A DNA stretch of 64,000 bases from Ollibium composti. Its GTDB lineage: Bacteria > Pseudomonadota > Alphaproteobacteria > Rhizobiales > Rhizobiaceae. The stretch's first letter is position 1; each line of letters opens with the position of its first letter. The stretch covers positions 62,001 through 126,000 of the forward strand of contig NZ_SSNY01000007.1 in the NCBI RefSeq assembly GCF_004801285.1, given 5' to 3'. Under the pieces are notes generated by a model, which searched no databases, had not been told where the DNA came from, and worked only from the letters and a program-made list of their open reading frames with translations. The translations under genes were made by a program, and so were the position numbers. Below, in pieces: positions 36,432 to 44,974 of the stretch.

Positions 36432-38219
36432 TTGAGTTCCTTGCCGACCCGAATCGTTGACTTGTGCAACGCGATGGCCGCGGGTTGCGAGCGGCTCGTT
36501 CATCCTTGCGTCGCGGGCGAGCCGCAGCGCCGTACCCAACGGCGCTTCATCGGCGTGACGATGGCCGCGCCTTTTCTTGCAGCGGGCGCGGCAGTCACAT
36601 TGAGCGCCGCACGCCTCGGCGCCGACATGGCGCTCCTTGCCATCTTCGCCACGTTCGGCACCTGCTGGTTTGTTGCCCTGCTGGTTTCGTCCAGCGGGAG
36701 CCTGGCGCTGCCGTCGAAGTTGGCCGCGGGCGCGGCGAGCATCGGCCTGGCCTGCCTGATTGCCCTTGCCGGCGGTCTGGCTTCGCCGGTCGCCCTCTTG
36801 GCTCTGGCGCTGCCGATAGAAGCGGCCTGGGTGTTCGGCACGCGCCGCGCAGTGATTGGCGCGGCCGTGGCCGCCGCAATCGCTATTGTGTTGCAATTCG
36901 CTCTCGCGCCGCTCCTGCCGTTGGCTGCGGCTTCTCCCGCTGCATGGCATTGGCTGATCCCGATTGCCTGGGGGCTGTCGCTGGTTCCGCGCATGGCGCA
37001 TTTCGACCTTGGCCGTGACGCCGGACATCCTGCCGAAACGTCGCTGGAGGACGTCATCGACGCGGTGGTCCTGCGCTTTGCGCGTACGGGTGAGGTTCTG
37101 GAGGCATCGACCAAGGCAGAGCCGTTGCTGGGATTGTCGCCGGACCTGCTGGCGGGGAACGGCCTGTTCGACAGGGTGCATATCGCCGACCGGGTGGCCT
37201 ATCTCAGTGCGCTGGCGGACCTGCGCGAGGGCGCGGACCTGCGCAGGCTGGAACTGCGCCTTCGCATGCCGCGCGCTGCAACGGACGGGCACGGCGACCA
37301 GTATCGGCCCTTCGCGCTGGACCTTATGCGAGCCGGAGATTCGGACACGTTCGTTGCCCTTTTGCGCGCCAATGGTGAGCTTGCAGGGCTCCGTGACGAG
37401 CTGGCCGCCGCCCGGGAGGCTGCCGCCGGCGCCGATGTGGCGAAGGGCCGCTTCCTCGCCGCCGTCAGCCACGAACTGCGCACGCCGCTCAACGCCATCC
37501 TCGGTTTTTCCGACATGCTGCTGCATGAGATGTTCGGACCCTTCAAGGACGAGCGCCAGAAGGAATATGTCGGGCTGGTGCGCGAATCGGGCCAGCATCT
37601 CCTCGATGTGGTGACCTCCATCCTCGACGTGTCGCGCATCGAGGCCGGCACCTATCGGGTCCAGCCGGAGCCGTTCCGCTTCGCCGATGCCGTGGAGATG
37701 TGCCAGTCGATGATGCGCCATCAGGCAGGCTCCAAGGACATCGCGTTGGATGCCAATCTTGCGGCGGACCTGGGCGAGATCAACGCCGACCGCCGCGCCG
37801 TCCAGCAGATCCTCATCAACCTCGTTTCCAACGCGGTGAAGTTCACGCCCGCCGGCGGCAGCGTCACCGTCGATGCCCGGCGCGTCGGCTCGCGCCTGCA
37901 TTTTGCGGTCAGCGATACCGGCATCGGCATCGCCGAGCACGATCTTGCCAGCCTCGGCAAGCCGTTCATGCAGATACAGAACGACTATACGCGCCGCTTC
38001 GAGGGCACCGGTCTCGGCCTGTCGCTGGTGAAGGGTCTTGTCGCGTTGCACGAGGGCACGATGTCGATCGAGAGCGCGCCGGGGGAGGGCACCAAGGTTT
38101 CGATCAGCCTGCCGCTGGATGGGCCGAAGCAGGCAGCCGACGAGCCTGTCGTCCTGCCGATGCCGGCAAGGACGGAAAAGAGGGACGATTCTCATGGCAC
38201 GCTCCGCAAGACCGCCTAA
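36432..38219 (+). CDS. Membrane sensor histidine kinase
   Basis: 595 residues if the TTG at 36432 is the start; an ATG at 36474 is an alternative, and neither has a strong Shine-Dalgarno. Residues about 40-185 form five to six membrane helices. A PAS-like segment follows (LEDVIDAVVLRFARTGEVLE), then HisKA with H347 in AAVSHELRTPLNAILGFSDM and the HATPase boxes INLVSNAVKFTPAGG, DTGIGIAEHDLASLGKPFMQ and GTGLGLSLVKGLVALHEGTM. It resembles DivL/PleC-like cell-cycle kinases of alphaproteobacteria in its catalytic part. No response regulator gene is adjacent. The 3' end overlaps the next gene by 26 bp. Confidence 0.85.
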   Translation: MSSLPTRIVDLCNAMAAGCERLVHPCVAGEPQRRTQRRFIGVTMAAPFLAAGAAVTLSAARLGADMALLAIFATFGTCWFVALLVSSSGSLALPSKLAAGAASIGLACLIALAGGLASPVALLALALPIEAAWVFGTRRAVIGAAVAAAIAIVLQFALAPLLPLAAASPAAWHWLIPIAWGLSLVPRMAHFDLGRDAGHPAETSLEDVIDAVVLRFARTGEVLEASTKAEPLLGLSPDLLAGNGLFDRVHIADRVAYLSALADLREGADLRRLELRLRMPRAATDGHGDQYRPFALDLMRAGDSDTFVALLRANGELAGLRDELAAAREAAAGADVAKGRFLAAVSHELRTPLNAILGFSDMLLHEMFGPFKDERQKEYVGLVRESGQHLLDVVTSILDVSRIEAGTYRVQPEPFRFADAVEMCQSMMRHQAGSKDIALDANLAADLGEINADRRAVQQILINLVSNAVKFTPAGGSVTVDARRVGSRLHFAVSDTGIGIAEHDLASLGKPFMQIQNDYTRRFEGTGLGLSLVKGLVALHEGTMSIESAPGEGTKVSISLPLDGPKQAADEPVVLPMPARTEKRDDSHGTLRKTA

Positions 38220-38967
38220 GCGGGCTCCCCGCAGGCGGCGCAGCGCCTTCGGCAGCAGTGCCGTCGCGTTGGGTAGCCTTGTGGCGGCCAATCCCGTTCT
38301 GGTGGGCGGCTCGACCGCCTTCCTGGTGACGCTGTTCTACGTCTCGGCCAACGCCCTTTGGTATCAGCCGTTTCCGCATACGGGCGCCTTCTTCGCCACC
38401 CGTAGCATCGGCAGTTTTCCGAGCATGGTGCCGGACGAGCCGGAGACGACGATCAACATCGTGCGGCCGGCCCCGTCGCCGGTTGCCGCTTCCGCGCCCA
38501 AGAGCGATCCGGTGGTCGAGCAGGTCCAGGGCATATTGAAGACCCTCGGTTTCTATGGCGGGACGGTCGACGGGCTCCAGGGGCCGAACACGCAAAAGGC
38601 GATCGATGCCTATCGCCAGAAAGTCGGGCTCGCCAGCGGCGGGATCGACGATGCACTCCTGGAACAGCTCGGCGCGGCGCCCACCACGGCTTCCGTGCCG
38701 CATCCGACGCCGCGCGATCCGGCAGCTTCCGCGCCGCCCGCGCCGGCAGCAACGACTGCGCCCGCACCCCAGGGCGACGCGCGCATCATCAAGATACAGG
38801 CGGGGCTCAAGGCCTTCGGCAACGACGGCATCAAGCTGGACGGCATGGTCGGCGCCCAGACGAAAGCCGCCATCAAGGAATTCCAGGCGCTGTTCGGTTT
38901 GCCCGAGACGGGGGAGCCCGACGAGGTCGTCTACAACAAGATGCGCGAGATCGGCCTGACCAACTGA
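38194..38967 (+). CDS. Membrane-anchored protein with two peptidoglycan-binding domains
   Basis: 257 residues from ATG 38194 (MARSARPPKRAPRRRRSAFG). A basic tail precedes one membrane helix (about residues 30-52), then a Pro-rich linker. There are two PG_binding_1 repeats: VEQVQGILKTLGFYGGTVDG followed by LQGPNTQKAIDAYRQKVGL, and IIKIQAGLKAFGNDGIKLDG with AQTKAAIKEFQALFGL. It should bind peptidoglycan in the periplasm while anchored in the inner membrane. It overlaps the sensor kinase gene by 26 bp, so kinase and wall-binding protein are co-translated and may share a pathway. Confidence 0.85.
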   Translation: MARSARPPKRAPRRRRSAFGSSAVALGSLVAANPVLVGGSTAFLVTLFYVSANALWYQPFPHTGAFFATRSIGSFPSMVPDEPETTINIVRPAPSPVAASAPKSDPVVEQVQGILKTLGFYGGTVDGLQGPNTQKAIDAYRQKVGLASGGIDDALLEQLGAAPTTASVPHPTPRDPAASAPPAPAATTAPAPQGDARIIKIQAGLKAFGNDGIKLDGMVGAQTKAAIKEFQALFGLPETGEPDEVVYNKMREIGLTN

Positions 38968-39034
38968 CGGCGCCTTTCCACTCGCAGGCTGCATGCGATG
39001 CGGCTATGAAAAGCCGCGAAGCCGGAGTCTCATT

Positions 39035-39382
39035 ATGCGGGTTACCACCGATCTTTGGGTATCGGCGCTGATACGCCGGGTTTTCGGCGGCGGCGGCTTT
39101 GCCGCCGTTATGAGCAAGGGTGCGCCCGAAGCGGGTGCGGTTTTCGTTCTGACCAGGGACAGACTGGGCACGGTGCAACTATTCGGCCCCGCACCGCAAA
39201 CCAGTTACGACCAGGCCCGTCCCGACGAGCGCTTGTTCGTTCGTCTCGGCGACGGTGAGGACCAGGACGCGCTCCAGGCGCGGCTGGAGCGGGAGCGGAA
39301 ATTCGATTCCGACATCTGGGTTGTTGAGATCGAGGCCGGGTCCGTGCCGGTGGAGCAGTTGCTGAACGTCAGCCTGCCTTGA
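39035..39382 (+). CDS. DUF1491 protein
   Basis: 115 residues from ATG 39035 (MRVTTDLWVSALIRRVFGGG). Family features are FAAVMSKGAPEAGAVFVLTR, RPDERLFVRLGDGEDQDALQ and RERKFDSDIWVVEIEAG. This is a small cytosolic alphaproteobacterial family with no known activity. It overlaps the convergent DUF2336 gene by 14 bp. Confidence 0.85.
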   Translation: MRVTTDLWVSALIRRVFGGGGFAAVMSKGAPEAGAVFVLTRDRLGTVQLFGPAPQTSYDQARPDERLFVRLGDGEDQDALQARLERERKFDSDIWVVEIEAGSVPVEQLLNVSLP

Positions 39383-40436
39383 ACCTTGCGGCAGGCCGCT
39401 CTGGCGCCGCAGGCGTATCGGAGTTGGCTCTCGCGCGCCTCGCTTCGATGATCGCCTGCGAGGCGGCCTCCGCCTTCCATTCGCGCACCTGCTCCGCTGC
39501 GGCTTCGCGGTGCAGCAGCCGGTAACGGTCGAGGAACAGCCGGATCGCCTGCGGATGCGGGAAATGTGAGGGGAAGATCGCCACGGCGATCAGGAAGGCT
39601 CTGTCTTCGCCGATGTCCAGCGCCCGCAGTGCCGTCAGCAAGGCGGAATAGTCCGCCACCGACATGCGCGCCCTCACCATGGCGAAGTCGATATCGAGCG
39701 CGTCCGCCAGCGCGGTCTGGAAGAACACGGCATTGCCGGTCAGCGCCGTTTCGCGCAGCTTGGCGTAGGTGCCTGATCTGGCCGAAGGATTGAGCGAACC
39801 CTCGGCGGCCGCTTTGTCGGCCAGCATGATCGAGCGCAGTCTTTGCCTCGTCTCCTCAGCCGCTTGTCCGCGAGGCTTTTGATCGACTTTCGCCGGCACG
39901 GCAGTCTCGGCTTCCGGCGCTTCTGCGGGAGGTGAAGCGGCTTTCACCAGCGTCGGCCTTTCCAGCGCATGGATAAGATCGGCAATGGTCGGATTGAGGT
40001 CCCTGCGCCGCGCGATGGCGCGCGCATGCGGCAGGCCGTGACGGCCGATGAGGGCGATCAGGTCGATATCGGTCAGCGCCAGCGAGCGGATCAGCAACGG
40101 GGCGGCGACGTCGACGGGCGCGTCGCACAACCGGCGTACGAGTGCGGCGGGCGGATAGGCACATTCGCACAGTGCTGCGGCGGCGAAGCGGAGACCCTCG
40201 CTGGACACGCCGTCGAAAAGCGGGAGCGTCAGGTCCTCGATCTGCGCGATCTCGCGCCGCGAGGGTCGGGGCAGGCAGCAGAAGGCGGAGATCGCCGCAC
40301 GGAACAGACGCTCGGCCTTTCCTGCTTCTGTCCGCGCCGCAATGTGACGGAAATCCGAAGAAGACACGAGATACGCCTTACGCCAGTCCACACTGTCCGT
40401 CGCATCGGCCTTCGACCACTTCGCGCGACGGAACAT
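39369..40436 (-). CDS. DUF2336 protein
   Basis: 355 residues, largely alpha-helical HEAT-like repeats. It has LFDGVSSEGLRFAAAALCEC, PLLIRSLALTDIDLIALIGR and GLPHARAIARRRDLNPTIAD, the repeat core of DUF2336, then a Pro/Ala linker and a second helical domain with EETRQRLRSIMLADKAAAEG. The function is unknown; the family is typical of alphaproteobacteria. It is a single gene convergent with the DUF1491 gene. Confidence 0.83.
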   Translation of the reverse strand: MFRRAKWSKADATDSVDWRKAYLVSSSDFRHIAARTEAGKAERLFRAAISAFCCLPRPSRREIAQIEDLTLPLFDGVSSEGLRFAAAALCECAYPPAALVRRLCDAPVDVAAPLLIRSLALTDIDLIALIGRHGLPHARAIARRRDLNPTIADLIHALERPTLVKAASPPAEAPEAETAVPAKVDQKPRGQAAEETRQRLRSIMLADKAAAEGSLNPSARSGTYAKLRETALTGNAVFFQTALADALDIDFAMVRARMSVADYSALLTALRALDIGEDRAFLIAVAIFPSHFPHPQAIRLFLDRYRLLHREAAAEQVREWKAEAASQAIIEARRARANSDTPAAPERPAARFKAG

Positions 40437-40546
40437 CGGTCAAATTAGCGGCGATCCGTTAGCGTTCCGTTAACCCTCTGGTGGCCTTATCAAGAGATGG
40501 AGGCGTTGCGTTGTGCTCCGGGGCAACCGAGAGGAATACGCGAACC

Positions 40547-40723
40547 ATGGGCAGGATACTGTCTTTCACGCCGCGAACGGCGGCGACGAACCGGCCGCCG
40601 CTGACCGTTACGACGCCGGCAGCCGTCATCATCTTCCCCGGCGTGCGCTACGAGCCGCAATCGGGCGGTGGGCCGTCCGATCCGGCGAGGCCGCCGCTGA
40701 ACAAGCCCGCGCCGCGGCACTGA
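40547..40723 (+). CDS. Small hypothetical protein (58 aa)
   Basis: 58 residues from ATG 40547, with GAGGAA about 8-9 bp upstream. The sequence MGRILSFTPRTAATNRPPLT continues to VTTPAAVIIFPGVRYEPQSG and a Pro/Asp-rich end. It has no membrane helix or known motif. Small proteins of this style recur in Mesorhizobium-like genomes, so it is probably real; function unknown. Confidence 0.55.
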   Translation: MGRILSFTPRTAATNRPPLTVTTPAAVIIFPGVRYEPQSGGGPSDPARPPLNKPAPRH

Positions 40724-40736
40724 ACCGTCGAAGCGG

Positions 40737-41291
40737 TCAGTCCTCAAGGGTTTCGGGATCGCAGGTGGCGCCGTTGAGGAAGCGGTCGACGGTCGGCTTC
40801 CAGCTCGCGTCCGGCACGAAGGCGCGGACGACGACGATGCCTTCGCCGATGGGCGACTCGACGAAGATGGAGCCGGCATAGTCTTCCGGCAGTTGCTTGC
40901 GCACCTCGATCATCTGTGCGGGCGTCAGCACGACGGTATCCAGCTTGCCGCCGGTCGCGCTGTGGTCGTTGAAGCTGTAGATGTTGTGGCCGTTGCGGTC
41001 GTAGATCGAAACGGACCAGAAGGGCACCTGGCCCGGCGCGGTCACCTGCACCATGCCGTCGTTGAGGTCGAACCTGCAGGCGGCGGCGAAGAACAGCGGG
41101 TCCACGGACTTGACGACGGGCGGCCCGCCGGCCTCGGCGTCGAAGCGCGTCATGCGGTAGAGGTCGGATGCCATGGCGAGCCGCGACCACGCGTCCCGTT
41201 CGGAAAAATCAGGCACCAGAAGCAGTACGGCGATATGAACGATGCCGGCGCCGAACAGGCCGAGCAGGACGGCGTAGATGACCTTACGCAT
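40737..41291 (-). CDS. DUF1254-type membrane-anchored protein
   Basis: 184 residues. An N-terminal membrane helix (VIYAVLLGLFGAGIVHIAVL) is followed by a DUF1254-like periplasmic domain: RMTRFDAEAGGPPVVKSVDP, FWSVSIYDRNGHNIYSFNDH and DYAGSIFVESPIGEGIVVVR. It overlaps the DUF1214 gene upstream by 8 bp. DUF1254 and DUF1214 are usually halves of one larger protein; in rhizobia they are split into two membrane-anchored genes like these. Function unknown. Confidence 0.83.
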   Translation of the reverse strand: MRKVIYAVLLGLFGAGIVHIAVLLLVPDFSERDAWSRLAMASDLYRMTRFDAEAGGPPVVKSVDPLFFAAACRFDLNDGMVQVTAPGQVPFWSVSIYDRNGHNIYSFNDHSATGGKLDTVVLTPAQMIEVRKQLPEDYAGSIFVESPIGEGIVVVRAFVPDASWKPTVDRFLNGATCDPETLED

Positions 41292-41868
41292 CGCATCGGC
41301 CCTTCACGATGCCAGGCAGCGTCACGTCGGACAGTCCGGTGCTGTTGGCGATCGGCGTGTCGTAGAAGGTCAGCACGAAATAGAGGGTTCCGGCGCCGTT
41401 GACGAGGAGCCAGTTGCCGGGAGCGGGGCGGCTGGACACCGAGATGCTGGCGGAATTATCCGTCTGGCGCAGGACCTCGTAGGAATGCAGCGCAGCCGGC
41501 CTTGCCTTGCCCGTGGCGATGACGTCCAGCGACTGGTCGGCGGCGTAGAGCGTCCAGAAGCGCGCGGTCGGGAACGCGCCTGCGATGGTGTAGGCGCACT
41601 CCCGCCGCAGTTTCCGGCCGGCCGAATCGCTTTCGGCGACGAAGGCGAGTCCTTCTGCCCGTCCGAGTGCCAATACCCCTTCCCTGGCGATGCGCGCCTG
41701 CGAATACGGGTCGGCGTTCGGCGTGCCTATATCGGGGAAGGCCGTCCACGGGCCGATGCGGATGGCGCCGACGCCGCTTTGCGCATGAAGCGCATACCAG
41801 ACGCTGCCGCCGCCGAGACCGACGGCGATGGCGACCGCCAGAAGCGTCAGGAGTGCGTTCTTCAGCAT
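41284..41868 (-). CDS. DUF1214-type membrane-anchored protein
   Basis: 194 residues from ATG 41868 (MLKNALLTLLAVAIAVGLGG); an in-frame ATG at 41901 would add 11 residues. One N-terminal helix is followed by a DUF1214 domain: IRIGPWTAFPDIGTPNADPY, LGRAEGLAFVAESDSAGRKL, FWTLYAADQSLDVI and SSRPAPGNWLLVNGAGTLYF. It is coupled to the DUF1254 gene downstream by an 8-bp overlap, and the two products probably form one periplasmic unit. Confidence 0.85.
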   Translation of the reverse strand: MLKNALLTLLAVAIAVGLGGGSVWYALHAQSGVGAIRIGPWTAFPDIGTPNADPYSQARIAREGVLALGRAEGLAFVAESDSAGRKLRRECAYTIAGAFPTARFWTLYAADQSLDVIATGKARPAALHSYEVLRQTDNSASISVSSRPAPGNWLLVNGAGTLYFVLTFYDTPIANSTGLSDVTLPGIVKGRCDA

Positions 41869-41983
41869 GGGGAACGGCTCGGAGGACACGAAAGATGCCA
41901 TGCCGCAATATCGTGACGCGGGCCGCGCTGGCAAGCGCCGGGCAGTTCGCCATCCGTGCAGCCGGGCCTGGGCGGATGCGAAG

Positions 41984-44140
41984 TCAAAGCGCCGACAGTG
42001 TTTCCGGCTCGGCGGCCATGGCGAGTGGCGGTGCCGCCTGGAAAAGCCGTGTCAGCTCGCGCAGCATCTGCGTGGTGCGGCTGGACAATACCGGCGGCCG
42101 CTCGGCCGCGGCCTTTGCGGCATCCGCTTCCGCCTGTTTCTTTTGCGCTTCCTCGGCCTTGGCCGCGACTGCGTCGTCGACGAAGGGGTGATCGATGCCG
42201 GGGATCGGCTTCAGGTCGATGTTCTGGTGCGCGTAGGCCATCAGCCTTTGCCAGACCATCGCCGGCAGCGATCCGCCGGTCATGTTACGGGTTTGGCTGA
42301 AGTCGTCGTTGCCCATCCACACGGCGGCCGTGTAGTTGCCTGTGAAGCCGACGTACCAGGCATCGCGATAGGATTGCGTGGTGCCCGTCTTGCCACCCGA
42401 GACGATGCCGGGCAGGGCGGCGCGGCGGGCCGTGCCGATCACCGGCACCTGCGTCAGCATGGCGTTCATCGAGCGCAACGCCTGCTCCGACAGCACGCGG
42501 TGCGGCGGTGGCGCATCCTTGGCGAAGTCGTAGACGACCTCGCCGGTGTGGGTGACCAGCTGCGTGATTCCGTGGCGGGTGCCGACAACTCCGTTCTGCG
42601 CGAACACGCTGTAGCCGGTGGCCTGGTCCATCACCGTCTCTCCCGATGTGCCGAGCACCGTTGTCTTGAAGCGTTCGATTGGCGCCTCCACCCCCATGGC
42701 CTTGGCCATATCGACGATGGCGTTGATACCCAGGTGATCCTTTGCAAGCCTGACCGGCACAGTGTTGATCGACTTCACGAAGGCGGTCAGCAGGGTGACG
42801 TTGCCGGAGAAGCCGCCGCCATAGTTGTGCGGTGCCCAGCCGCCCCAGCTGATTGGACCGCCGGAAACGATTGATTCGGGCTTGAAGCCATTTTCCATGG
42901 CGGTGGCATAGACATAGGGCTTGAAGGACGAGCCGGTCTGCCGCAGCGCCTTGGTCGCGCGGTTGAACTGGCTGGCTCCGTAGTCGCGGCCGCCGACGAT
43001 GGCCCGCACGGCGCCGTTGGTCTCGATGACGACGATCGCGCCTTCGCTGACGTGGTAATCCTTGCCGTATTGCCTGAGGTGGAATTCCAGGGATTCCTCC
43101 GCCGCGTTCTGGAGGTTGGCGTCGAAGGTGGTATGCGCCACCAGCGAGTGGGTGCCGGGAGGCGCCAGGCGTTTGACCTCGTCGAAGGCCCAGTCGAGGA
43201 AATAATCGGGACTCTTGCGCTCGCCGCGGTCGACGACGTCGGCGGGGTGGATGCGTGCCTGCAGCACCTGGCCCTCGGTCATGAAGCCGCTGTCGACCAG
43301 GTTGTTCAGCACGACGTTGGCACGGGCGCGCGCCGCCGGCAGGTTGATGTGCGGCGCGTATTTCGTCGGTGCCTTGAACAGGCCGGCCAGCATCGCCGCT
43401 TCGGCGAGGCTCAGATCCTTGACGCTCTTGCCGAAATAGAAATCCGCCGCCGCCTCGATGCCGAAGGTGCCGCCGCCCATGTAGGAGCGGTCGAGGTAGA
43501 GTTGCAGAATCTCCTTCTTGGAGAGATTGGCCTCCAGCCACAGTGACAGAAAGGCTTCCTTGATCTTGCGGTCCAGTGTGCGCTCGTTGGAGAGGAACAG
43601 GTTCTTGGCGAGCTGCTGGGTAATACTCGATCCGCCTTGCACGACCGAATTTGCGCGCATGTTCTCGGTCAAGGCGCGGACGAGGCCGAACACGTCGATG
43701 CCGTAGTGCTCGAAGAAGCGCCGGTCCTCCGTCGCCAGCACCGCCTTGATGACGTGATCCGGCATCTGGTCGACCGGCACCGAATCGCGCTGGATGATGC
43801 CGCGCTGGCCGATCTCGTTGCCGTAGCGGTCGAGGAAGGTGACGGCGAAATCGTCCTGGGCTTTCCAGTCGCCCTTCGTCACCTGGAAGGCGGGCAGTGC
43901 GAGCGCCAGCATGACCACCGCGCCGCCCGCACCCATGGTGAAGCCTTCGCTGAGCAGTTCGATGAGGGCGCGCCGCCATCCCTTGAGGCGGAAGCGCCGC
44001 GAGAGGATCGTCGCCGCTTCCCAGAACTCGCCAGCCTTGAAGCGGATCTCGTAGAGCGAGGAATCGAGCCAGGCATCAACCGCCAGCAGCCACGCGGCTA
44101 CGGGGCCTCTTTTCCTGCGTGGTTTGATGGGGTCGACCAT
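41984..44140 (-). CDS. mrcA: Penicillin-binding protein 1A-family bifunctional PG synthase
   Basis: 718 residues from ATG 44140 (MVDPIKPRRKRGPVAAWLLA); the frame stays open far upstream through GTA genes, which is a shadow. There is a cytoplasmic basic tail and one membrane helix near residues 70-92. The GT51 transglycosylase domain has AVLATEDRRFFEHYGIDVFG and QGGSSITQQLAKNLFLSNER. The transpeptidase domain has the Ser of GSSFKPYVYATA (SxxK), the S-I-N triad and KTGTTQSYRD. The C-terminus is an Ala/Glu/Lys-rich coil. It polymerises and cross-links peptidoglycan. It is divergent from the GTA cluster. Confidence 0.94.
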   Translation of the reverse strand: MVDPIKPRRKRGPVAAWLLAVDAWLDSSLYEIRFKAGEFWEAATILSRRFRLKGWRRALIELLSEGFTMGAGGAVVMLALALPAFQVTKGDWKAQDDFAVTFLDRYGNEIGQRGIIQRDSVPVDQMPDHVIKAVLATEDRRFFEHYGIDVFGLVRALTENMRANSVVQGGSSITQQLAKNLFLSNERTLDRKIKEAFLSLWLEANLSKKEILQLYLDRSYMGGGTFGIEAAADFYFGKSVKDLSLAEAAMLAGLFKAPTKYAPHINLPAARARANVVLNNLVDSGFMTEGQVLQARIHPADVVDRGERKSPDYFLDWAFDEVKRLAPPGTHSLVAHTTFDANLQNAAEESLEFHLRQYGKDYHVSEGAIVVIETNGAVRAIVGGRDYGASQFNRATKALRQTGSSFKPYVYATAMENGFKPESIVSGGPISWGGWAPHNYGGGFSGNVTLLTAFVKSINTVPVRLAKDHLGINAIVDMAKAMGVEAPIERFKTTVLGTSGETVMDQATGYSVFAQNGVVGTRHGITQLVTHTGEVVYDFAKDAPPPHRVLSEQALRSMNAMLTQVPVIGTARRAALPGIVSGGKTGTTQSYRDAWYVGFTGNYTAAVWMGNDDFSQTRNMTGGSLPAMVWQRLMAYAHQNIDLKPIPGIDHPFVDDAVAAKAEEAQKKQAEADAAKAAAERPPVLSSRTTQMLRELTRLFQAAPPLAMAAEPETLSAL

Positions 44141-44476
44141 GTGGCTTCCGCAATCCCTCGCCGGCAGATTGAAAACGCTTGCGGGCGATTTCAGGGCGGT
44201 AAGGCCTGCTCCTTTTCCCCGATTTCCACGACGCCGACAAGGGACAACCGATAGCTGGGTCTGGCTTCGCTGAAAAGACGGTAAAAAAGATAGGAATTTA
44301 TTCTTGACACCGTGACGCTGGTCTGGTAGGGTTTCGCTATCGTCACAAAAGTGTGGGCAGCGGCAGCCGGACAGCGAAAGCGGTCGGTTATGGCTCGATG
44401 TTTGCCGGAAGCGGGGGCCGCTGGCTTTCCTCCGTCCGCCGCCCGCTCGTCCTCGTCCGAACATGGGAAAGATTTG
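44141..44476. other. Divergent spacer between mrcA and the GTA cluster
   Basis: 336 bp. It contains the GTA promoter candidate (44304-44332), an A/T-rich stretch just before it (GTAAAAAAGATAGGAATTTA, 44281-44300) that could bind IHF-like proteins, and a GC-rich leader of about 145 nt up to the terminase start. In-frame upstream starts for the small terminase (44351, 44390) lie here but lack Shine-Dalgarno sequences. Confidence 0.5.
44304..44332 (+). promoter_or_regulatory. Candidate promoter of the GTA cluster
   Basis: TTGACA (44304-44309), a spacer of exactly 17 bp, then TAGGGT (44327-44332). The -35 is perfect and the -10 is weak, as expected of an activator-dependent sigma-70 promoter. 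In Caulobacter, GafY with IHF activates the corresponding promoter. A GafY-like protein is encoded at 33847-34266. Confidence 0.6.
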
Positions 44477-44974
44477 ATGGCTGCTTCGTCGGCGGTTGCC
44501 CGGCACCGTGCCCAGCGCGCAGTTGTCGAAGGCACGGATATTTCGCTTGAGCGGATCGCCGAGGCGTGCGGGCGCTCGCCCGACGGGCTGAGGGTGCAGG
44601 CCGAACGCGAAGGATGGGCTCTGCGCTCCGGTTCCGGACAGGACGTGGCCGCGCGTGTGCGGCAGGTGGCCGGCCAGCTTCTCGGCCGGCTGGAGGCGCT
44701 GGGAAGCGGCGCCGGCGAGGGAGGAAAGGGGATCAGCAAGGCCGAGATCGACGGCATCATTGCCATGGTGCGCGGCCTCGACAAGATCGGCGAAATCATG
44801 CGGCCCGACGAGGCTGCCAAAGAGAACCAGATCGGATCGGATGAAGACGTGGCCGCCGTGCTCCAGCTCATTAACGACAGAATTATCGAGCTTGCCCGTG
44901 AACTCGCAGCTTCCCTGGTTGCGGAAAGTCGGGGAGCGAAGGATCTGGTCGATCCGCAACGAGTGGTTCCGTAG
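44477..44974 (+). CDS. GTA small terminase subunit (TerS, orfg1)
   Basis: 165 residues from ATG 44477 (MAASSAVARHRAQRAVVEGT), with GGGAAAG upstream. An N-terminal HTH-like element (ISLERIAEACGRSPDGLRVQ followed by AEREGW) is typical of small terminases. The middle is coiled coil (VRQVAGQLLGRLEALGSGAG) and the C-terminus is helical (DEDVAAVLQLINDRIIELAR). In RcGTA the equivalent protein supports unspecific packaging of cell DNA. It is the first gene after the promoter candidate and overlaps the large terminase gene. Confidence 0.75.
   Translation: MAASSAVARHRAQRAVVEGTDISLERIAEACGRSPDGLRVQAEREGWALRSGSGQDVAARVRQVAGQLLGRLEALGSGAGEGGKGISKAEIDGIIAMVRGLDKIGEIMRPDEAAKENQIGSDEDVAAVLQLINDRIIELARELAASLVAESRGAKDLVDPQRVVP

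Noticed and set aside
36220-36435. 71-codon frame before the sensor kinase
   Set aside because: There is no Shine-Dalgarno and no hydrophobic or domain pattern, and it runs into the kinase start region.
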